DNA from: Streptomyces rishiriensis
GTDB taxonomy: Bacteria > Actinomycetota > Actinomycetes > Streptomycetales > Streptomycetaceae
NCBI RefSeq assembly: GCF_003112535.1
Contig: NZ_BEWA01000018.1
Coordinates: forward strand, 62,001 to 126,000
Direction of reading: 5' to 3'
DNA length: 64,000 nucleotides
In this document: piece after piece, positions 58,660-64,000 of the stretch
Layout of the letters: each line of letters begins with the position of its first letter
Position numbering within the stretch: position 1 is the stretch's first letter
Program-made: the position numbers and the translations under genes
Notes under the pieces: generated by a model
The model's database searches: none
Told to the model about the DNA's origin: nothing
Seen by the model: only the letters and a program-made list of their open reading frames with translations

Positions 58660-59600
58660 AGCAGCTCCTTGTAGACGTCGTAGTCCGCGTCCGGTTCGCC
58701 GGTGGGCCGGTAGTGGTCGGGGTAGCGGGCGCCTTCCGTCCAGACGGGTTCGACGCGCAGGCCCATGCGGACCTGGTCGTAGGGGATGCCGCCGATGCGT
58801 CCGTGCAGGGCGAGGCCGGCGCCGTCGAGGGCGATGTGGGCGTAGACGTAGGGCACCTCGATGTCGAGGTTCTTCGCCTTGATGTTGACGATGCAGAAGG
58901 TGGTGACGGTCCCGCGCGGTCCCACCTCGACCTGTTCCGTGGTCGGGACGCCGCAGGTGGGACAGGCTCCGCGGGGCGGGACGTACACCTTGCGGCAGGT
59001 CGGGCAGCGTTCGCCGACCGTGCGCCGGGTGGAGAGCGCGGCGATGTAGGCGGACTGGGCGCGGCCGGGCGAGTAGGTGTAGTCGAGGCGGGCGGGGGCG
59101 ACGATGCCGGTGACCCGGTCGTCCGGGAGTGCGTCGGGATCGCCGCCGTCGGGTGCGGCTCCGCCGGCGTGGGCTTCGAAGCAGGCGATGTCGGTGATGG
59201 CGCCGACGCGTTCCGCGGCCCAGCGGATCCGGACGCGCATGCCGGTGCGGACGGCGTCGGGGCCGGGCACGTCGAGGGCGTGCAGGAGGGCGGTGTCGGC
59301 GCCGTCGAGGCGGACCAGGACCCAGGCGAACGGCGTGGCGAGGGGCTGTCCGCGGCGGGGGGCGTGGTTCCAGGCCCAGGTGGTGACGGTGCCGGTGGAC
59401 GCGACCGGGACGAGGTCGCGGATCTCCTCGGCGGTCACGGGGTCGTACTCGACGGGCGGGACGAGGGTGCGGCCGTCGGCGGCGCGCACGCCGAGGACGA
59501 CGCGCTCGCGCAGGCCGGTCAGGAAGGCGCTCTGCACGGGGCCGAGGGACCGGGTGAAGGGGAACTCGACGACCAGGGGTGCTTTCAGGACTTCGGGCAT
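58656..59600 (-). CDS. DUF35/OB-fold zinc-ribbon protein (two copies of the acyl-CoA-associated OB fold)
   Basis: A 314-residue protein. The first half is a MaoC-like/OB-fold segment (VVEFPFTRSLGPVQSAFLTGLRERVVLGVRAADGR; GTVTTWAWNHAP). The second has a zinc ribbon with CPTCRKVYVPPRGACPTC (two CxxC pairs) followed by an OB fold (GPRGTVTTFCIVNIKAKNLDIEVPYVYAHIALDGAG). DUF35 proteins pair with SCP2-type thiolases and ketosynthases in acyl-CoA metabolism; in steroid side-chain catabolism such a partner (the DUF35 domain of ChsH2) binds and activates the aldolase Ltp2. Its stop overlaps the thiolase start by 4 nt. It is the first gene of that operon. Confidence 0.88.
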   Translation of the reverse strand: MPEVLKAPLVVEFPFTRSLGPVQSAFLTGLRERVVLGVRAADGRTLVPPVEYDPVTAEEIRDLVPVASTGTVTTWAWNHAPRRGQPLATPFAWVLVRLDGADTALLHALDVPGPDAVRTGMRVRIRWAAERVGAITDIACFEAHAGGAAPDGGDPDALPDDRVTGIVAPARLDYTYSPGRAQSAYIAALSTRRTVGERCPTCRKVYVPPRGACPTCGVPTTEQVEVGPRGTVTTFCIVNIKAKNLDIEVPYVYAHIALDGAGLALHGRIGGIPYDQVRMGLRVEPVWTEGARYPDHYRPTGEPDADYDVYKELL

Positions 59601-59748
59601 CGGGGCTGCCTCCTCGGGAAGCCGACGTCGGTGGGGGCGCCCCGAGGGGCGCGGGGCGCTTGCATGTGCGGCTCCGCGTGGGCGCGACCGGCCACGAGGG
59701 CCCCGCAGGCCGCGAACGACCCGCACCGCCGGCTCGCCGGGCGGAGCG

Positions 59749-60549
59749 TCACGCGCGCCGGTAGCGGGGCGGGCGCTTCTCCGCGAAGGCGCGGGCGCCT
59801 TCCTTGGCGTCGGCGGTGTCGAAGACCGGCCAGCCCCGGGCGAGTTCGGCGGCGAGACCGTCGGTCTCGGTGAGGTCGGCGGTCTCGTACACCGACGCCT
59901 TGACGGCCTCGACCGCCAGCGGGCCGCAGGAGTTGACGCGTTCGGCGATCTCCAGGGCCTTCTGCAGGGCCGTGCCGTCCGGCACGACATGGCCGACCAG
60001 GCCGATGTCCGCGGCCTCCCGGGCGCTGTACGGACGACCGGTGAGCAGCATCTCCAGGGCGTGGGTGCGAGGGATCTGGCGCTGCAGCCGGACGGTGGAG
60101 CCGCCGATCGGGAACAGACCGCGCCTGACCTCGAACAGGCCGAAGGTCGCGGAGTCGCCGGCGACGCGGATGTCGGTGCCCTGGAGCATCTCGGTGCCGC
60201 CCGCGACGCAGTACCCCTCGACGGCGGCGATCACCGGTTTGCGCGGGCGGTGGTGACGGAGCATCGCCTTCCAGTGCAGGTCGGGGTCGGCCTTGAGCCG
60301 GTCGCGGTACTGCTCGCCCTCCATGCCCTTGCCCGCCAGGGCCTTGAGGTCCATGCCGGCGCAGAAGGAGCCGCCCGCGCCGGTGAGGACGACCGAGCGG
60401 ACCGAGTCGTCCTCGTCGGCCTCCAGCCAGCCGTCGTACAGGCCGACCAGCATGGCGAGCGAGAGCGCGTTCTTGGCCTGCGGCCGGTTGAGCGTGAGCA
60501 CGAGCGTGGCGCCCTCGCGCTGCACGGTGAGGTGTTCGGTACCGCCCAT
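59749..60549 (-). CDS. Enoyl-CoA hydratase/isomerase family protein (crotonase)
   Basis: A 266-residue crotonase. The oxyanion-hole segments are GAGGSFCAGMDLKALAGKG and the VAGGTEMLQGTDIRVAGDSATFGLFEVRRGLFPIGGS stretch. The second catalytic Glu lies in the FEVRRGLFPIGG motif, as in EchA19-like and other acyl-CoA hydratases. It would hydrate or isomerise an enoyl-CoA in the degradation of a fatty acid, steroid or aromatic side chain. AGGGGAGATGT precedes the ATG. It lies 148 bp upstream of the DUF35 gene on the same strand, so the four genes may form a single operon. It is divergent from the FadD gene. Confidence 0.9.
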   Translation of the reverse strand: MGGTEHLTVQREGATLVLTLNRPQAKNALSLAMLVGLYDGWLEADEDDSVRSVVLTGAGGSFCAGMDLKALAGKGMEGEQYRDRLKADPDLHWKAMLRHHRPRKPVIAAVEGYCVAGGTEMLQGTDIRVAGDSATFGLFEVRRGLFPIGGSTVRLQRQIPRTHALEMLLTGRPYSAREAADIGLVGHVVPDGTALQKALEIAERVNSCGPLAVEAVKASVYETADLTETDGLAAELARGWPVFDTADAKEGARAFAEKRPPRYRRA

Positions 60550-60573
60550 CGCACATCTCCCCTCGGAAAGAAC

Positions 60574-60587
60574 GAGAACAGGTTGCA
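60574..60587. promoter_or_regulatory. KstR-like box GNNAACAGGTTNNA
   Basis: GAGAACAGGTTGCA fits the TetR-type KstR consensus TNNAACNNGTTNNA except for its first base. It lies 25 bp upstream of the crotonase start, over its probable promoter. Weak on sequence alone but in a suitable context. Confidence 0.45.
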
Positions 60588-60614
60588 GTAGGCGTGATGG
60601 CAGTTCAAGGGTTT

Positions 60615-60631
60615 TCTGACAGTCAGTCAGA
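60615..60631. promoter_or_regulatory. TetR-type operator TCTGAC-N5-GTCAGA
   Basis: A perfect 6-bp inverted repeat around AGTCA, with tandem TGAC steps. It sits midway in the 173-bp region between the crotonase and the FadD genes, where one protein could control both directions. Confidence 0.6.
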
Positions 60632-60722
60632 TTTCTTGGCGCGGGCCCTTCCCACTTGTCGCGCCCTTTGCTCTGATGACCGGCGAACCGTCCGGGAACC
60701 AGGGCCGCGGTCAGGAGGAACG

Positions 60723-62327
60723 GTGGAGTACAACCTTGCCGACCTGTTCGAGTCGGTCGTCGACGTGGCGGCGGACCGCGAGGCGCTCGTGTACGTCGAC
60801 CATCCCGGCACCGGCGCGGAACGCCGGCTGACGTACGCGCAGCTCGACGCGGCCGCCAACCGCATCGGCCACCACCTCCTCGACAGCGGCCTGCGCCCCG
60901 GCGAGCACCTCGGGCTGCATCTGTACAACGGCGTGGAGTACCTGCAGACGGTGCTGGGCTGCCTGAAGGCGCGCATCGTGCCCGTCAACGTCAACTACCG
61001 CTATGTGGAAGAGGAGTTGGTCTACCTCTACCGGGACGCGGACCTGGTCGCGCTCGCCTTCGACGCGGAGTTCGCCGACCGGGTGGCGGCCGCGCTGCCG
61101 CAGACGCCCGCGCTGCGGCACCTGATCCGGGTCGGCCCGGCGGCCGAGGGCATCACCTCGTTCGCCGACGCGGAGGCGAGCGGCTCGCCCGCGCGCGGAT
61201 TCCCGGCCCGCTCCGGCGACGACCAGTTCATCATCTACACCGGCGGCACGACCGGCATGCCCAAGGGCGTGATGTGGCGTCAGGAGGACCTGTTCTTCTC
61301 GGGGCTGGGCGGCGGCTCGCCCACGGGCGAGCCGGTGAGGAAGCCGCAGGAGATCGCCGAGCGGGTCGCGGCCGGCGGCACGGGAATCACCTTCTTCCCC
61401 ACTCCCCCGCTGATGCACGGCACCTCCACGCTGACCGCCTTCATCGGCTTCAACTTCGGCCAACGTGTCGTGATCCACCGCAAGTTCGTGCCCGAGGAAG
61501 TGCTGCGGACCATCGAGAAGGAGAAGGTCACCAGCATCTCCCTGGTGGGCGACGCGATGCTGCGGCCGTTGATCGACGCGCTCGAAGGACCGATGAAGGG
61601 CACCGACTGCTCGTCGGTGTTCAGCGTCTCCTCGTCCGGGGCGATCATGTCGGACACGGTTCGCCGTCAGTTCCGGGCGCTGATGCCGAACGCGATGCTG
61701 CTGAACAACTTCGGCTCCTCCGAGTCCGGCTTCAACGGCACGGCGACGGAGGACTCCGGACCCGAGCGCGGCTTCCGCGTCCGGGTCAACCCCCGTACCC
61801 GGGTGGTCGATCCGGTCACCCGCGAGCCGGTGGCCGCGGGCGAGATCGGCCGCGTCGCCCAGCGCGGCCACGTCCCCCTCGGCTACTACAACGACCCGGT
61901 GAAGACCGCCGAGACCTTCTTCGAGAAGGACGGCGAGCGCTGGGTGCTGCTCGGCGACATGGCGACCGTCGACGAGGACGGGGTGGTCGTGGTCCTCGGG
62001 CGCGGCTCGCAGTGCATCAACACCGGCGGCGAGAAGGTGTACCCCGAGGAGGTCGAGCAGGCCCTCAAGGCGCATCCGGACGTGTACGACGCCCTGGTGG
62101 CGGGGGTGCCGGACCCGACGTGGGGCAGCCATGTGGCGGCGGTGGTCCAGGTGCGCCACGGCGCCCCGCCGCCGTCCCTGGAGGACATCCAGAGCCACTG
62201 CCGCACCCGGCTCGCCGGGTACAAGATCCCGCGTCAGCTGGTGCTCGCCGAGTCGATCCGCCGCTCGCCGAGCGGCAAGGCGGACTACCGGTGGGCGCGC
62301 GAGGTCGCCGTGGCGCAGAGCGGCTGA
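60723..62327 (+). CDS. Acyl-CoA synthetase, FadD-type (FadD19/FadD3-like)
   Basis: A 534-residue adenylate-forming ligase that activates a carboxylic acid with ATP and CoA. The P-loop-like motif is IIYTGGTTGMPKGVMW, the A5 motif is LLNNFGSSESGFNG, and the A7-A8 hinge region is WVLLGDMATVDEDGVVVVLGRGSQCINTGGEKVYPEEVEQAL. The final catalytic lysine lies in RRSPSGKADYRWA. The start EYNLADLFESVVDVAADREALVY resembles mycobacterial steroid or fatty-acid ligases (FadD19, FadD3). AGGAGG lies 5 nt before the GTG. It is divergent from the crotonase-thiolase operon and probably supplies its CoA thioester. Confidence 0.9.
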   Translation: MEYNLADLFESVVDVAADREALVYVDHPGTGAERRLTYAQLDAAANRIGHHLLDSGLRPGEHLGLHLYNGVEYLQTVLGCLKARIVPVNVNYRYVEEELVYLYRDADLVALAFDAEFADRVAAALPQTPALRHLIRVGPAAEGITSFADAEASGSPARGFPARSGDDQFIIYTGGTTGMPKGVMWRQEDLFFSGLGGGSPTGEPVRKPQEIAERVAAGGTGITFFPTPPLMHGTSTLTAFIGFNFGQRVVIHRKFVPEEVLRTIEKEKVTSISLVGDAMLRPLIDALEGPMKGTDCSSVFSVSSSGAIMSDTVRRQFRALMPNAMLLNNFGSSESGFNGTATEDSGPERGFRVRVNPRTRVVDPVTREPVAAGEIGRVAQRGHVPLGYYNDPVKTAETFFEKDGERWVLLGDMATVDEDGVVVVLGRGSQCINTGGEKVYPEEVEQALKAHPDVYDALVAGVPDPTWGSHVAAVVQVRHGAPPPSLEDIQSHCRTRLAGYKIPRQLVLAESIRRSPSGKADYRWAREVAVAQSG

Positions 62328-62370
62328 CCGGGCCCGCAGCGCCTTCGCGCAGGCGTGGGGAAGGGCGTTC

Positions 62371-63240
62371 TCAGTCCTGGTGGGCCGCACTCGGGCGAGC
62401 GGCCCGTGCCAGGAAGTCGCCGACCCGCCCGGCGAACCGGCCGGGGTCGTCCAGCCACGGGTAGTGGCCGGCGCCCGGCTGCACGGCGAACTCGGCGTTC
62501 GGGAACGCATCGGCCACCAGCCGCGCCCGTTCGGGCCGGGGCCCGCCGTCCAGCTCGCCGGCCAGGACGAGCACCGGGGCGGTCACCTCGGCCAGCGCGG
62601 TCCGCAGGGCCGGCGGGTCGAAGGCGGCCGGGTCGAGGAAGCGGTCCTCGCCCTCGGCACAGGTCTGCTCGTCCGCGGCGGCCTCGTGGGCGCGCGCCGC
62701 GTCGTCCCATCTGCCGTGGAAGAAGGCGCCGACGACGGCCGGGGCGGGCTCGCCCCCGCCCCCGAGCCACGCCTCGAACGCCGGGAACGCGTCGTCGAAC
62801 CAGGGTTCACGGCGGCGCAGCCGCGCGGCCGCCAGCCGGTCCCGGTCCGTGGCCGGCCGGCCCAGGGCCCACGGATTGACGGTGATCAGCGCGAGCCCGG
62901 ACACCCGGTGCGGGTACCGCGCCGCGTACAGCATGGCGAGGCTGCCGCCCGCCGAATGGGCCAGCACGTCGATCCGCTCCCGTCCCAGGTGCACGCGCAG
63001 CGCCTCGACGTCGTCCACCTGCCGGTCGCAGCGGTAGGTCTCCGGGTCCGCGGGGATCGCGGAGCCGCCCGTGCCGCGCAGGTCGAGCAGGATCAGACGG
63101 CGGCGGCCGGAGAGAGCGCCGAGGTCGCCGAGGTAGGCGGAGGCCCGCAGGGGGCCGCCGGGCAGCACGACGAGCGGCTCGCCCTCGCCCGACACCCGGT
63201 AGGCGAGCTCGGTCCCGTCCGGCGCGGTGAAGATCGGCAT
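62371..63240 (-). CDS. Alpha/beta hydrolase (proline iminopeptidase-like)
   Basis: A 289-residue hydrolase. The pattern PLVVLPGGPLRASAYLGDLGAL, LDLRGTGGSAIP, nucleophile elbow IDVLAHSAGGSLAMLYAARYP, acid in VLVLAGELDGGP and His in AVQPGAGHYPWLDDP gives a complete triad with the GGP motif seen in proline iminopeptidases and related enzymes. The cap domain includes EPWFDDAFPAFEAWLGGGG. The substrate is unknown. The ATG at 63240 is the family N terminus (MPIFTAPDGTELAYRVSGEGEP). It is convergent with FadD (43-bp gap) and divergent from paaK. Confidence 0.88.
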   Translation of the reverse strand: MPIFTAPDGTELAYRVSGEGEPLVVLPGGPLRASAYLGDLGALSGRRRLILLDLRGTGGSAIPADPETYRCDRQVDDVEALRVHLGRERIDVLAHSAGGSLAMLYAARYPHRVSGLALITVNPWALGRPATDRDRLAAARLRRREPWFDDAFPAFEAWLGGGGEPAPAVVGAFFHGRWDDAARAHEAAADEQTCAEGEDRFLDPAAFDPPALRTALAEVTAPVLVLAGELDGGPRPERARLVADAFPNAEFAVQPGAGHYPWLDDPGRFAGRVGDFLARAARPSAAHQD

Positions 63241-63354
63241 GCCCCGATTCTCGGCAGGGGCCGCGGACGCGCGCAACGGGGTTCTCCGGGCGAAAGTCGC
63301 CGCCGGCCTCTTGCCTGACGCACGCGGGCCTGGATTACTGATCCACAAGAAGAT

Positions 63355-63372
63355 CGACCGAATGATCGGTCG
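63355..63372. promoter_or_regulatory. PaaR-like operator CGACCGA-N4-TCGGTCG
   Basis: A perfect 7-bp inverted repeat with the spacer ATGA, containing ACCG-N6-CGGT. Its core resembles the motif of PaaR, the TetR-family repressor of phenylacetate genes in actinobacteria. It lies about 195 bp upstream of paaK. Confidence 0.65.
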
Positions 63373-63430
63373 CCCGGATCGGGCGGTTCGGTACCGGAAT
63401 CCGCGCAGTGTCCGTGCCGCTCGATTCGAG

Positions 63431-63542
63431 GATCGTCCGGTCCGGGGATCGTCCGGTCCGGGGATCGTCCGGTCCGGGGATCGTCCGGTCCGGGGATCGT
63501 CCGGTCCGGGGATCGTCCGGTCCGGGGATCGTCCGGTTCGAG
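63431..63542 (+). repeat. 16-bp tandem repeat, seven copies
   Basis: The unit GATCGTCCGGTCCGGG begins at 63431, 63447, 63463, 63479, 63495, 63511 and 63527; the first six are identical and the seventh ends TTCGAG instead. The array ends 24 bp before the paaK start. The period is 16 bp (about 1.5 helical turns), so alternate units face opposite sides. Each unit contains GGTCC and GGACGATC on the reverse strand. Confidence 0.9.
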
Positions 63543-63566
63543 ACAGGTAGGCGAGGGAGAAGTCCC

Positions 63567-64000
63567 ATGACGGATGTGCGGAACCCGCTGGACGACGGCG
63601 AGCGCCTGGACGAGGCCGCCCTGCGCACCCTGCAACTGGAGCGACTGCGGACCTCGCTGCGTCGCGCCTACTCCCGGGTGCCGTTCTACCGCGAGGCCTT
63701 CGACAAGGCGGGCGTCCACCCCGACGACTGCCGCGACCTCGCCGACCTGGCCCGCTTCCCCTTCACGACCAAGGCCGACCTGCGCGCGCACTACCCGTAC
63801 GGGATGTTCGCCGTCCCCCGGAACCGCATCCGCCGCATCCACGCCTCCAGCGGCACGACCGGCCGGCCGACGGTCGTCGGCTACACGGACGCCGACCTGT
63901 CCATGTGGTCGGACATGGTGGCCCGTTCGCTCCGTGCCGCGGGCGCCCGACCCAGCGACACCGTCCATGTGGCCTACGGGTACGGCCTGTTCACGGGCGG
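63567..64000 (+). CDS. paaK: Phenylacetate-CoA ligase (5' part, cut by window edge)
   Basis: The first 144 residues of an adenylate-forming phenylacetate-CoA ligase, which converts phenylacetate, ATP and CoA to phenylacetyl-CoA as the first step of the paa pathway. Recognisable are LRTSLRRAYSRVPFYREAFDKAGVHPDDC, LARFPFTTKADLRAHYPYGMFAVP and the phosphate-binding loop IHASSGTTGRPTVVGYT. The start is set by GCGAGGGAGAAGTCCC before the ATG. It is preceded by the 16-bp repeat array and a PaaR-like palindrome. The remainder and any downstream paa genes lie beyond position 64000. Confidence 0.93.
   Translation, partial: MTDVRNPLDDGERLDEAALRTLQLERLRTSLRRAYSRVPFYREAFDKAGVHPDDCRDLADLARFPFTTKADLRAHYPYGMFAVPRNRIRRIHASSGTTGRPTVVGYTDADLSMWSDMVARSLRAAGARPSDTVHVAYGYGLFTG

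Larger units (their letters stand above)
63241..63566. other. Divergent region upstream of paaK
   Basis: 326 bp with two ordered elements: the TetR-type palindrome at 63355-63372 and the 16-bp tandem repeat array at 63431-63542. No gene is supported in it. The frames that cross the array repeat a Gly-Pro-Asp-Asp-Arg-type motif because the 16-bp unit shifts frame each time. Confidence 0.6.

Noticed and set aside
60574..60587. A definite KstR operator.
   Set aside because: One consensus position fails and no kstR gene is in the window, so it is kept only as a low-confidence candidate.
63431..63542. The 16-bp repeat as a CRISPR array.
   Set aside because: Units abut with no unique spacers, are far shorter than CRISPR repeats, and no cas genes are visible.

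Overview
The window is chromosomal DNA from a Streptomyces species or a very close relative. The evidence is a very high GC content, strongly GC-biased third codon positions, and several lineage markers: a melC1-melC2 tyrosinase operon, a long chaplin, an SsgA-like protein, an NsdB-like regulator, a streptophobe-family membrane protein, a DUF397 protein, and a sigL-popR-clpP4-clpP3 block. I recognise that block and nsdB from the distal part of the S. coelicolor chromosome (SCO72xx, from memory). I saw no rRNA, tRNA, CRISPR array, prophage or insertion sequence. About 62 protein genes are called. The first (a serine beta-lactamase-like hydrolase) and the last (phenylacetate-CoA ligase) are cut by the window edges.

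Layout. 1-13 kb is mostly single-gene metabolism and regulation: an F420 luciferase-like oxidoreductase, a Streptomyces-specific protein behind a strong inverted repeat, an aldo-keto reductase, an MFS exporter translationally coupled to its own TetR repressor with two tandem operators over the promoter, an FAD monooxygenase, the melC operon, RNase HI, two VOC proteins and an APH-like kinase. 13.3-17.1 kb is a proteolysis and stress module: clpP3-clpP4 with a PopR-type palindrome in front, popR ending in a di-alanine tail, SigL, and a small HATPase of the anti-sigma type. 17.2-32.7 kb holds a streptophobe, a double-FHA ABC transporter, SnoaL and DUF1905 proteins, an aldo-keto reductase/LysR divergon, adenosine deaminase, an aldehyde dehydrogenase, an ECF42-type sigma factor with its DGPF partner, an acyl-CoA dehydrogenase-like protein, and an SsuE-type FMN reductase. 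Upstream of that reductase is a 25-residue leader peptide ending SSASCCAAA that had no prior call.

33-41 kb looks like a photo-oxidative protection neighbourhood: SDR-DUF2867, class I photolyase, a LysR/DJ-1 divergon, a MerR regulator with a cobalamin-binding domain of the LitR/CarH light-sensor type, and small membrane stress proteins (SPW, GlsB). 41-56 kb is development and cell surface: a sortase-anchored chaplin, a secreted TAP-like peptidase, an FMN glutamate-synthase-like enzyme, a baeRF3 protein, an SsgA-like protein with a Crp-type site, a PAS-PP2C phosphatase, NsdB, an APH-like protein, a PGRP-type amidase and a DUF397 protein. 56-64 kb is acyl-CoA catabolism: two thiolase-fold proteins and a DUF35 OB-fold protein in a tightly coupled minus-strand operon with an enoyl-CoA hydratase, divergent from a FadD-type acyl-CoA ligase. 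Then come an alpha/beta hydrolase and paaK, which is preceded by a TetR-type palindrome and a seven-copy 16-bp tandem repeat.

Recurring themes are translational coupling by short overlaps, convergent genes whose 3' ends overlap, probable leaderless starts (a TANNNT box 6 to 8 nt before the start codon), and terminator-like hairpins lying inside divergent intergenic regions, where no annotated gene needs a terminator.
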